Shown piece after piece: positions 54,568 through 62,280 of a stretch of 64,000 bases of DNA. Location of the stretch: contig NZ_CP139421.1 in NCBI RefSeq assembly GCF_034119865.1, forward strand, positions 744,001 to 808,000, read 5' to 3'. How positions within the stretch are numbered: the first letter of the stretch is position 1; every line of letters begins with the position of its first letter. The notes under the pieces are model-generated. The model was not told the DNA's origin. It ran no database searches and saw only the letters and a program-made list of their open reading frames with translations. This DNA is from Algoriphagus sp. NG3. Its GTDB lineage: Bacteria > Bacteroidota > Bacteroidia > Cytophagales > Cyclobacteriaceae. Position numbers and translations under genes: made by a program.

Positions 54568-55128
54568 ATGGGGTACAGACTATTTGATATTTCCGGGACT
54601 GATGTTACCCATCACGACCTACAAGACAAAGGGGTTTGGTGCATTGAAGGAGCAAGCAAAGAGGAGGCATTTGTCCGGCTGTACGGGAGCGAGCTTGGCT
54701 TGGCTATTAATCCTGAAAAAATCACGAACCCTTATGCGCCAGACTTACTGAACACCAAAAATGGAAAATTGGGAGATTTAAAAACCCAAAATACGCCATT
54801 TTTTCAGGCGGGCAGTAGATTTGGGCTTAATCCTCAACATACCGTGGTTTTTAACGGGAAAGATAGGGATAGATACAGATCTCTTTATCCTGAAATTGAA
54901 ATTTACTTTGCGGTGGACTGGCAGGTTGTTTCCTTTGAAAGCAGCCATTCTAAAGTGAATGTAGAAGCTATGGTAGGCATATGGTTTATACCTTTTGGTG
55001 AATTGGACAAGGTGTTGGAAAAAGCACCCTTCCATTCATACCGGCAAAGAGTATATGACAATAAAGGTAATGCTAAGGGAAGTTACGTGTTGGATTTGAT
55101 GAATCCTGCTTTCAGGAAAGTAGTATAA
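54568..55128 (+). CDS. Putative PD-(D/E)XK-fold nuclease
   Basis: I choose the ATG at 54568 (186 residues) because the 16 codons upstream of it are unlike a protein start. Not recognised by family name. Residues show EEAF (32-35), PDL (58-60), then after ten residues GDLK (69-72), the E...PD...(D/E)xK spacing of the PD-(D/E)XK superfamily, followed by TQNTPFF and a strand-rich YPEIEIYFAVDWQVV. It follows the XPF-like gene by 96 bp and likely belongs to the same module. Function is inferred from the motif only. Confidence 0.6.
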   Translation: MGYRLFDISGTDVTHHDLQDKGVWCIEGASKEEAFVRLYGSELGLAINPEKITNPYAPDLLNTKNGKLGDLKTQNTPFFQAGSRFGLNPQHTVVFNGKDRDRYRSLYPEIEIYFAVDWQVVSFESSHSKVNVEAMVGIWFIPFGELDKVLEKAPFHSYRQRVYDNKGNAKGSYVLDLMNPAFRKVV

Positions 55129-55130
55129 GG

Positions 55131-55217
55131 GTTGAATACCGCTTGACAGAAATGGGTCTAAATACCTTACCGATTATAGATAAACTAGCTCAGTTTGGAT
55201 TGGAAAATTTAAAATAA
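55131..55217 (+). pseudogene. C-terminal remnant of an HxlR-type regulator
   Basis: Three bases after the preceding stop codon the sequence reads VEYRLTEMGLNTLPIIDKLA then QFGLENLK and stop, the typical wing and last helix of HxlR-family winged-helix regulators (VEYxLTExGxxLxPxLD). The rest of the regulator is absent, so it was truncated when the upstream module arrived or by deletion. It marks the right boundary of the module. Confidence 0.75.
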
Positions 55218-55347
55218 TTCGACAGAGCCGTTTAGAGTTGTTGGAGAAGTCACAGTCTGGCAAGGGCATCCGGCGGAACAGGTCGATACAATGAAGGAGC
55301 ACCTTAATAAACTTAAACAACAAGGCATAGATTCGTTAAACGATTAG
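55216..55347 (+). pseudogene. Unidentified C-terminal coding fragment
   Basis: An open stretch reads NSTEPFRVVGEVTVWQGHPA then EQVDTMKEHLNKLKQQGIDSL and stops at 55347, with no start codon. It looks like the end of a small protein whose 5' part is missing. The family was not recognised. Confidence 0.35.
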
Positions 55348-55355
55348 AATGAGTT

Positions 55356-55805
55356 ATGGAAAAAAGCAAATTAGTTGAAATGAACAACGTGGGTATCGTT
55401 GTGGAAAACCTTGATAACGCAATTTCTTTTTTTTCAGAAATAGGACTGAAACTTGAAGGCCGGGGTATGGTGGAAGGTGAATGGGTCGGACAAGTAACAG
55501 GACTGGAAAATCAATCCGTAGAGATTGCGATGATGGTCACACCTGATGGACATAGCCGCATTGAACTTACAAGATTCCTAACACCGGCAACCATTTCAGA
55601 TCATGATCATAGGACGGCACCTGTTAATTCGCTTGGCTATCTACGCGTCATGTTCAGGGTTGACAATATTGACGAGTTGGTGTCCAGACTCACCAGGCAA
55701 GGTGCTGAACTGGTAGGAGAAGTGGTTCAGTATGAAGATAAGTATCGGCTTTGCTACATCCGCGGAATAGAAGGACTACTAATTGGACTTGCGGAGCAAC
55801 TATAA
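55356..55805 (+). CDS. VOC (glyoxalase/bleomycin-resistance) family protein
   Basis: 149 residues, two beta-alpha-beta-beta-beta modules: NNVGIVVENLDNAISFFSEI near 10-29 and YLRVMFRVDNIDELVSRLTR near 98-117. It shows GHSRIELTRF as the metal-side strand of the first half. Such proteins include lyases, isomerases and drug-binding proteins; the substrate is unknown. It follows the remnant region, probably with its own promoter. Confidence 0.88.
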   Translation: MEKSKLVEMNNVGIVVENLDNAISFFSEIGLKLEGRGMVEGEWVGQVTGLENQSVEIAMMVTPDGHSRIELTRFLTPATISDHDHRTAPVNSLGYLRVMFRVDNIDELVSRLTRQGAELVGEVVQYEDKYRLCYIRGIEGLLIGLAEQL

Positions 55806-56068
55806 CACTGAAAGCATCAAGGTATTGGGTAGTGGAGGTAAACCAACTTTGATAGCACAAATCTGTCTTAAAGCAACCCAGCCTAAATCCCGATACATTT
55901 CTGCTCCCGAATCACTTTGTTCATGTTGAAATATCGTGACAGGCTTTCCTCAAAGGGAGGGTATATAACTCTGTTATCATTAAACCACTTATTTCAAATC
56001 AGTTTTCTGGTTATATTGATAATTAAAACAAGCAGAGAGGAACCGCCCAAAGATTAGATTGTAGAACA

Positions 56069-56485
56069 ATGACAAAAATTATTTCTAGTCCTTCGTGCGG
56101 GAACTCCCCCAAAATGGAGTTTCTGAAGGAATTCAATATAGCATTTGCTAAAGGAGATGTGAAATACCTGATCGAAAGTGTCACGGATGATATTGTTTGG
56201 GATATTGTAGGGGACAAACAAATTAAAGGCAAGGTTGACTTTGCTGTGGAGTTGGAAAAAATGAAAGGGTATAAAGCCAGCGAATTGGTTCTTGACCAGA
56301 TCTTATCGCACGGAAAGGAGGGAGCTGCAAATGGAACAATGAAAATGGAGGACGGGAAAACTTATGCATTTTCTGACTTTTACCGATTCAAGGGAGCCAA
56401 AGGCGTGAAAATCCAATCAATTTCCTCTTATACCATCGAGGTTTTAAGTTCTATTAAAAAAACTTCTGAGAATGGGGGATTATAA
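56069..56485 (+). CDS. NTF2/SnoaL-like protein
   Basis: 138 residues. EFLKEFNIAFAKGDVKYLIE and SVTDDIVWDIVGDKQIKGKV match the cone-shaped NTF2-like fold; the rest alternates strands (GKTYAFSDFYRFKG). No catalytic residues can be assigned. The 263-bp spacer upstream (55806-56068) shows nothing recognisable. Confidence 0.75.
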   Translation: MTKIISSPSCGNSPKMEFLKEFNIAFAKGDVKYLIESVTDDIVWDIVGDKQIKGKVDFAVELEKMKGYKASELVLDQILSHGKEGAANGTMKMEDGKTYAFSDFYRFKGAKGVKIQSISSYTIEVLSSIKKTSENGGL

Positions 56486-56881
56486 GGAAGTCAGAAAATA
56501 AAACTTCAAAAAGATTTCGCTGGTAAAATACCCCGCCACATCCCCATTTTCTTCTATCAGATCAAAGCAAACATCGAAGATTTTCCTTTTGATCTTCAAA
56601 CCGAGGGATCAGCTTATGATGGGTTGAGGTATGACTTTGCACAACTGGAAAAGGATTTGATTGTTCGAAGAAATGAACACCTTGCCGAAATGTTTTCGCA
56701 CCGGGAACAGGGCAAATGGAGCGACAGTTTGCAAAATGCATACTGGTGCAGATCAGCCCCTTTCGGGAAAATAAGGGCCGTTGATATCGAATTGGACAAA
56801 ATCAGGGAGGAATTTATTGATGACAACATCAATTCCGATAGAGTGATAGTATTGTCTTACCAATCCCATACTGCCAATTAG
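56486..56881 (+). pseudogene. Truncated hypothetical reading frame
   Basis: The frame runs on after the NTF2-like stop with about 131 codons but no ATG. It reads KIPRHIPIFFYQIKANIEDF, then YDFAQLEKDLIVRRNEHLAE and WCRSAPFGKIRAVDIELDKI. A TTG at 56624 could start an 85-residue protein, but the coding character extends upstream of it, so this is more likely the 3' part of a gene that lost its start. The family was not recognised. Confidence 0.45.
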
Positions 56882-56931
56882 CTTTTTTTAACTTTGGCAA
56901 GTGAAATCATATAGTACCAACTGCTTGAGAG

Positions 56932-58083
56932 ATGTCAAACAATCTTGAATTCCTCCACTTCGATATTTTTTCGGCAATAATTTTGGCTGGCTCAGTACAA
57001 GGGCTGTTTCTGTTTTTGCTGCTTATTACCAAGCAACAAAAACAGCCTTATCACAATTTGATTCTGGCAATGTTAGTCCTATCCTGTTCTTTAATCCTTT
57101 TTGAGATTTTTTTGGGTTACAGTGGATTAATGTATCAGGTATTGTGTTTAGTAGACTATTCAGAACCTTTAATATTTGCAATAGGACCACTCATTTTTCT
57201 TTTAGTCAGAAGTATGGGGGGCGAGCAGTACAGGAAGTCCGAATGGTTGCACTTTTTGCCTTTTGTATTTTATTTCTTTTATCACATGCCCTTTATGTTG
57301 GAAAACGATGACGTCAAGTTCAATGCGTTTCTCTGGGCGTTTCACCCTGAACGGGCACCTATAGACGCTGTCCACAAATTCCCATTTGATCCACTGCATA
57401 TCAGGCGCAACCTGAACATCGTAGCGCTTATGCATTTTATCCTGTATCTTTTCCTTACTGTGTACAAAGGGAAAAAACTCCGGCAGAATGCGCACATCAA
57501 TCCATATTTTCTATCCTGGATTAAGGTATTGCCAATCTCGTTTTTTGTCGTGGTCATACTATACTTAGTTGTTAAGTCAAGCTTTGAAAATGATCTGGGA
57601 GATCACTTTTTGGCCTCCTTTCTCACTTTGCTGCTCTTCTTTATCAGTTATAAGATGTTGACAGATTCCGGCTTTTTTCAACCGCTGGCTCAATTGAAAT
57701 ATGAAAAATCCACCTTAACTGATGAAAGTAAATTAACCATCCTGAATAAGTTACAAGAGTTAGAGCTGACAGACTTTTTTCTTGAACCTTCCATCAGCCT
57801 TTCTGAATTGGCCAAACGCTTGAATACAAGCCCGCATTATTTGTCACAGGTAATTAATGAGAGTATAGGCAAAAGTTTCTTCGAGTATGTGGGAGCGCTC
57901 AGGATCATAAAAGCGCAAGAATTACTTTTGGATCAGAAAACCCGGCATCTAAAGATTGATGAAATTGCCGAGATGAGCGGTTATCTTTCAAAATCAGCTT
58001 TTAGTGCAACTTTCAAAAAACTGACAGGTACCACGCCGGGAGAATTCAGAAAAACGGGCAAAAGTTCAGGTGCTATTTTATAA
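56932..58083 (+). CDS. AraC-family regulator with N-terminal 7TM domain
   Basis: 383 residues. Seven hydrophobic helices occupy about 15-245 (IFSAIILAGSVQGLFLFLLL, LIFAIGPLIFLLV). A C-terminal AraC DNA-binding domain has ISLSELAKRLNTSPHYLSQV and the second helix-turn-helix IDEIAEMSGYLSKSAFSATF. This membrane-bound AraC design is common in Bacteroidota. It is probably linked to the acyltransferase gene downstream. Confidence 0.92.
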   Translation: MSNNLEFLHFDIFSAIILAGSVQGLFLFLLLITKQQKQPYHNLILAMLVLSCSLILFEIFLGYSGLMYQVLCLVDYSEPLIFAIGPLIFLLVRSMGGEQYRKSEWLHFLPFVFYFFYHMPFMLENDDVKFNAFLWAFHPERAPIDAVHKFPFDPLHIRRNLNIVALMHFILYLFLTVYKGKKLRQNAHINPYFLSWIKVLPISFFVVVILYLVVKSSFENDLGDHFLASFLTLLLFFISYKMLTDSGFFQPLAQLKYEKSTLTDESKLTILNKLQELELTDFFLEPSISLSELAKRLNTSPHYLSQVINESIGKSFFEYVGALRIIKAQELLLDQKTRHLKIDEIAEMSGYLSKSAFSATFKKLTGTTPGEFRKTGKSSGAIL

Positions 58084-58154
58084 TGCAGTACTCCTAACTG
58101 ATCGGAAAAGTCAATTGAATGCTGCTATGTGTCATTTCTTTGTCAAAAAAAGAT

Positions 58155-59336
58155 ATGACAACGCAAATGAGATTAAGACGCTATGAATTGGATTGGTTAA
58201 GGGTAATAGCCTTTGCCCTACTTGTTTTTTTCCATACAGGAATGTTTTTTGTCAGTTGGGACTGGCACATCAAAAATAACGTGATCAGTGAGGCTATTGA
58301 ATGGCCTATGATTTTTCTGAGTCAATGGAGAATGTCTCTTATTTTTTTGATATCAGGTGCCGGGGTTTATTATGCCATGGGATATAAAAGCCCGAAGATG
58401 TTCGTAAGGGATCGTCTTAAAAGGATACTCATTCCTCTAGTGGCGGGGATAATCTTTGTGGTACCGCCACAGGTTTTTCTGGAGCGCTTGGCCGAGGGCA
58501 CCGAATTTGGCTATTTTGAGTTTTATCTGACTTTTCTAAAATTTGAGCCTTACCCCAACGGGAATTTCAGTTGGCATCACCTTTGGTTTTTGGTCTATAT
58601 ACTAGTTTACAGCTTGTGTTTTTTGCCTTTGCTTCATCAAATCCGCCAAAAGAACTTTTCATTTAATTGGGTAAGCAGCTGGATGATCATCCTATTGCCG
58701 GGATTGTGGCTCGGTATAGGTGAAAGCTGGTTAAGGCCTCTTTTCCCTACCACCGGTGCATTTATCGATGATTGGGCAAATCATTTTCTTTACATCAGCA
58801 TTTTTGTTTTAGGCTTCGTATTAATTAGTTCCGAACACCTGCAGCAGAAAATCCAACGCTTAAGATGGTATAGCCTAGGAGTGGCCCTTCTGCTGATAAC
58901 CATACTCTACAGTCAGTTCTGGCTATCCAACAAGGGATTTGTTTTAGTCGGAGAGGTTGTGTATCGGTATATTGTCTCACTCAATCGCTGGTGCTGGCTT
59001 ATTGCCATTGTGGGGTTTGCCATTCAGCATCTCAATAAGAAAAGCCGTTCGCTTAAGGTATTGAACGAAATGGTATATCCATTCTATATTTTTCACCAAA
59101 CCGTTATTGTTATTCTGGCTTATTATCTCAAGGATATGCCTTGGTCCCTAGGCGGGAAATTCAGCATTATATTAGTCGGAACCTTCGCTACCTGTTATGT
59201 CCTTATTCGCTATTTGATTATGAGAGTCAATATGTTAAGGCTTCCTTTTGGACTCAAACCCTATCAGAAACAGAAAAATCGAAATGTGGTCTTGCAATCC
59301 GAAAAGCAAGTGCTTCAAGATTCGGGCATAAGTTAA
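58155..59336 (+). CDS. Acyltransferase-3 family membrane protein
   Basis: 393 residues from the ATG at 58155; an ATG at 58119 would add 12 unlike residues. The start RYELDWLRVIAFALLVFFHT followed by GMFFVSWDW is the acyltransferase-3/OpgC-type motif with the expected His in FFHTG. About ten TM helices follow, and HHLWFLVYILVYSL and VYPFYIFHQTVIVIL are family-typical. It likely O-acylates a glycan or other envelope substrate. Confidence 0.9.
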   Translation: MTTQMRLRRYELDWLRVIAFALLVFFHTGMFFVSWDWHIKNNVISEAIEWPMIFLSQWRMSLIFLISGAGVYYAMGYKSPKMFVRDRLKRILIPLVAGIIFVVPPQVFLERLAEGTEFGYFEFYLTFLKFEPYPNGNFSWHHLWFLVYILVYSLCFLPLLHQIRQKNFSFNWVSSWMIILLPGLWLGIGESWLRPLFPTTGAFIDDWANHFLYISIFVLGFVLISSEHLQQKIQRLRWYSLGVALLLITILYSQFWLSNKGFVLVGEVVYRYIVSLNRWCWLIAIVGFAIQHLNKKSRSLKVLNEMVYPFYIFHQTVIVILAYYLKDMPWSLGGKFSIILVGTFATCYVLIRYLIMRVNMLRLPFGLKPYQKQKNRNVVLQSEKQVLQDSGIS

Positions 59337-59348
59337 GTTATATTGCTA

Positions 59349-59753
59349 CTAGTCAGAAACCCCCAATACCCACCGGACATCAAATGGATCCGTTAGCTCA
59401 ATCAGTTTTTGGTCACCATGATTTCCGTCAATAGGCTTCATCTTGGTTCCCGCCAGTTTTTCGATAAGATCCCTTCTTTCATCCCTGTCTTTGCATCCTA
59501 AAAAAATAGAAATATAGTTCCCCAACTTTCTTCCTTCGTTGTGTACCAGATCCGAACCGTGGATGGTTATCCCATCTGCAAGCAGTGATCCGCTCACTAC
59601 AATTTCCTTATTGGCAGGCAACTCATTTTCAAATGATTTCAACCGCAATACACCCCCAAAGCAAGATTGGTAAAAGGTGAGTGCCTTTTTACAATTTCCG
59701 GAGAAGGTTATAAAAACGGCACTCATTGTATTATGATTATTGGGTACTGTCAT
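59349..59753 (-). CDS. VOC family protein, PhnB-like
   Basis: 134 residues; a later ATG at 59726 (MSAVFITFSGNCKKALTFYQ) may be the true start, giving 125. FYQSCFGGVLRLKSFE, GSLLADGITIHGSD and the C-terminal LTDPFDVRWVLGV are characteristic of PhnB/3-demethylubiquinone-like VOC proteins. It is the last gene of a four-gene minus-strand operon with 11-bp, 12-bp and 15-bp gaps. Confidence 0.85.
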   Translation of the reverse strand: MTVPNNHNTMSAVFITFSGNCKKALTFYQSCFGGVLRLKSFENELPANKEIVVSGSLLADGITIHGSDLVHNEGRKLGNYISIFLGCKDRDERRDLIEKLAGTKMKPIDGNHGDQKLIELTDPFDVRWVLGVSD

Positions 59754-59764
59754 ATTGGATTAAA

Positions 59765-60214
59765 TCAGGCATCCGGAATTTCAGGTTCGACCAGTTTTAT
59801 CAATTTCTCCAGGGATTCCTGCCAGCCCAGGTAGCACATTTCAGCTGGTATAACATCTGGAATTCCTTCTTGTAACACGTTGAGCTCAGTGCCACAGGAG
59901 ACTTTTTGGAGCTGTATCGTGGTTGTCATTTCCCCGGGGAGATTCGGATCGTCAAACCTATCGGTGTATTTAATAAGTTCGTTGGGTTTTATTTCCAGGT
60001 ATTCACCCCCAAAGGAATGGCCGTTTCCCGTGCTGAAATTAATAAAGGTCATTTTAAACGATCCCCCTTCCTTAAAATTCATTTCCTGTACCGTGCAAAG
60101 GAAGCCATAAGGAGGAAACCAAAAGGAATTGGCTACAGGGTCTGAAAATGCCCGAAATACCTTTTCTGGGCTTGCCTTGATTACTCTGTGTAATGAGACT
60201 GAGTTGTTTGTCAT
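59765..60214 (-). CDS. SRPBCC (AHSA1-type) protein
   Basis: 149 residues. RVIKASPEKVFRAFSDPVAN near the N-terminus, GGSFKMTFINF, and GWQESLEKLIKLVEPEIP at the C-terminus match AHSA1/START-like ligand-binding proteins. No ligand is predictable. Part of the VOC-SRPBCC-DoxX-SRPBCC operon. Confidence 0.88.
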   Translation of the reverse strand: MTNNSVSLHRVIKASPEKVFRAFSDPVANSFWFPPYGFLCTVQEMNFKEGGSFKMTFINFSTGNGHSFGGEYLEIKPNELIKYTDRFDDPNLPGEMTTTIQLQKVSCGTELNVLQEGIPDVIPAEMCYLGWQESLEKLIKLVEPEIPDA

Positions 60215-60226
60215 GATTTCTAAAAT

Positions 60227-60613
60227 TTAGTGTGTGATAGATCCGGAATTGCGAATCTTGTTGTTATAGCTATAGGAAAGCGCAAGGATGCCTAACACTA
60301 CAAGGGGCATTAGCATAAATCCGATGTTTTGATCTACACAGGCGTGGCTGATAAACGCATAGATCAAACTAAAGGTCAAGCCTGCATAAGCCCATTCCCT
60401 TAGCTTGGCGGGTATGCCGGGAACTGCAATAGCCAGTACTCCCAATACTTTACTGAAAATAAGAGCATAGGCAAAGTAATCGGGGTAACCCAACGGTTTT
60501 GTGCCCGCAGTCACATATTCCGGTGCAAATAATACAGTGCCAAGTGGCATTACTCCCTCCCACAGAAGGATGATGATAGTTGCCGTCCAAAAGATTATTT
60601 TATTTTTCTTCAT
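60227..60613 (-). CDS. DoxX-like small membrane protein
   Basis: 128 residues, four TM helices. FAYALIFSKVLGVLAIAVPG and KLREWAYAGLTFSLIYAFIS with the following His match DoxX-like (DoxX_2) proteins. A role linked to quinone or redox metabolism has been suggested for the family; nothing here is specific. Operon member. Confidence 0.85.
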   Translation of the reverse strand: MKKNKIIFWTATIIILLWEGVMPLGTVLFAPEYVTAGTKPLGYPDYFAYALIFSKVLGVLAIAVPGIPAKLREWAYAGLTFSLIYAFISHACVDQNIGFMLMPLVVLGILALSYSYNNKIRNSGSITH

Positions 60614-60628
60614 GATAAGAGGTGTTGA

Positions 60629-61054
60629 TTATTGATTTTTTGATTCCACATAGGTTACAAAACTGTTCAAAATAGCTTGCCATCCTTGTTTCTGAAATTC
60701 AGGATCATTTTCGGGTTCCGCATCAAAGGTGATCTTTAGTAGGGTTTTACCGTTTTGTTCAGAAAACAACGTGGTTGCTTTTCTTCCATCACTCATTGTA
60801 TAGGTAATCTCCTGATGCGGTTCCACGGTATCATACCTGCCTTCAAAATCGAATCCGAAGCTGCCGTCTTTTGCTTCCATTCTATTCTTGAACTTTCCAC
60901 CGGGTGTCAGGTCGTTTTCACTATTTGGGCAATGCCAACTTGGATCAGGGGTATTCCATTGCATAATATCAGCAGGAGTATTCCACGCCTTCCAAACTTT
61001 TGCCACGGGAGCATTTACTGTGGCTTCTACTATAATTCTTGTTGCATGTGTCAT
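60629..61054 (-). CDS. SRPBCC (AHSA1-type) protein
   Basis: 141 residues. VEATVNAPVAKVWKAWNTPA and DIMQWN, then GGKFKNRMEAKDGSFGFDFE and a C-terminal GWQAILNSFVTYVE, as in AHSA1-type proteins. First gene of the four-gene operon. It diverges from the PfpI-AraC regulator across 145 bp, which may control it. Confidence 0.9.
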   Translation of the reverse strand: MTHATRIIVEATVNAPVAKVWKAWNTPADIMQWNTPDPSWHCPNSENDLTPGGKFKNRMEAKDGSFGFDFEGRYDTVEPHQEITYTMSDGRKATTLFSEQNGKTLLKITFDAEPENDPEFQKQGWQAILNSFVTYVESKNQ

Positions 61055-61199
61055 GTTGTTTAGTGTTTTATCCTTGTTAGATTGTATGATGTAAAATTAC
61101 AGCTGTACAGGTAGCCATATATGTTGTGAAAAGGACAATATCAGGGGTGGATAATGCCAAGGCTATGCTTACCTTAGGTTAATTTTCAACTTAAATGCC

Positions 61200-62177
61200 A
61201 TGCGAATTTCAGTATTTGTCCCTCAGTACGGGGTAATCGAAGCGGTGACCCCACCATTCCGAAGCTTTAATACGGCCAATGAGTTTTTAACCACCTTCGG
61301 TAAAAAGCCCGTTTTCGAGGTAGAATATGTGGGTCTAAATGAATATGTACCTGCCAACAATGGGGAATATACCATTAAAACAAATAGGTTGCTTAAAGAG
61401 GTGGAACACACTGATTTACTGATTATTCCGCCCACATTCGGCGATACCGAAAAGGGGATACAGGCTAATCTTGAAGCTATTCCTTATTTCAAAAGTCTGT
61501 ACGCAAACGGGGCCAGTCTAGCCAGTTTATGCATCGGCGCTTTTCTATTAGCGGAAACAGGCTTGTTGAATGGCAAAAAATGCTCTACCCACTGGGCACA
61601 TGTGGAGGAGTTCAGAGGGAAATATCCCGAGGTGGAAGTGGCCGACGGAGCGATTATTACAGAGCATGAGAATATCTACAGCAGTGGGGGAGCAAGCAGT
61701 TTATGGAATTTAATACTATACCTCATTGAAAAGTATTCCGACAGGGAGACCGCGGTAATGATTTCAAAATACTTTGCATTGGATATTGGGAGGGACAGCC
61801 AGTCACAGTTTGCGATATTCAGGGGTCAACGGTCTCATGAGGATGTGGAAATCCAACTCGTACAGGATTACATTGAAGCCCATTATGAAGAAAAAATAAC
61901 CGTGGAATGTCTCGCAAGTCTAATCAGTACCAGTAGAAGAACCTTTGAAAGAAGATTTAAGGCGGCCACCAACAATACACCAATAGAATACACACAGAGA
62001 GTGAGAATTGAGGCGGCCAAAAAATTCTTTGAAGCCTCCAGAAAAAATGTATCCGAAATCATGTTCGATGTAGGCTATACCGATACCAAAGCCTTTCGGG
62101 ATATTTTCAAAAAAATAACCGGTCTTACACCCATTGAGTATAGAAATAAGTTTGCTCGTGTGGCATACGAGGTTTGA
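61200..62177 (+). CDS. GlxA/FtrA-type regulator (DJ-1/PfpI domain plus AraC)
   Basis: 325 residues. The N-terminal class I glutamine-amidotransferase-like half has the nucleophile elbow SLCIGAFLLAETGLLNGKKC near 102-121 with STHW after it. The C-terminal AraC domain has ITVECLASLISTSRRTFERR and the second helix-turn-helix VSEIMFDVGYTDTKAFRDIF. These are transcription activators with a sensory PfpI-like domain. Divergent to the SRPBCC operon. Confidence 0.93.
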   Translation: MRISVFVPQYGVIEAVTPPFRSFNTANEFLTTFGKKPVFEVEYVGLNEYVPANNGEYTIKTNRLLKEVEHTDLLIIPPTFGDTEKGIQANLEAIPYFKSLYANGASLASLCIGAFLLAETGLLNGKKCSTHWAHVEEFRGKYPEVEVADGAIITEHENIYSSGGASSLWNLILYLIEKYSDRETAVMISKYFALDIGRDSQSQFAIFRGQRSHEDVEIQLVQDYIEAHYEEKITVECLASLISTSRRTFERRFKAATNNTPIEYTQRVRIEAAKKFFEASRKNVSEIMFDVGYTDTKAFRDIFKKITGLTPIEYRNKFARVAYEV

Positions 62178-62280
62178 TATTTTAATGTGTGGGTTTGTAG
62201 GTGAAATATTATCTTTTGTGGAAGATAAATGGGGAATTGGGACAGAGCCAAACTCCCTCTTCTAAAGGTTCTTATATCGT

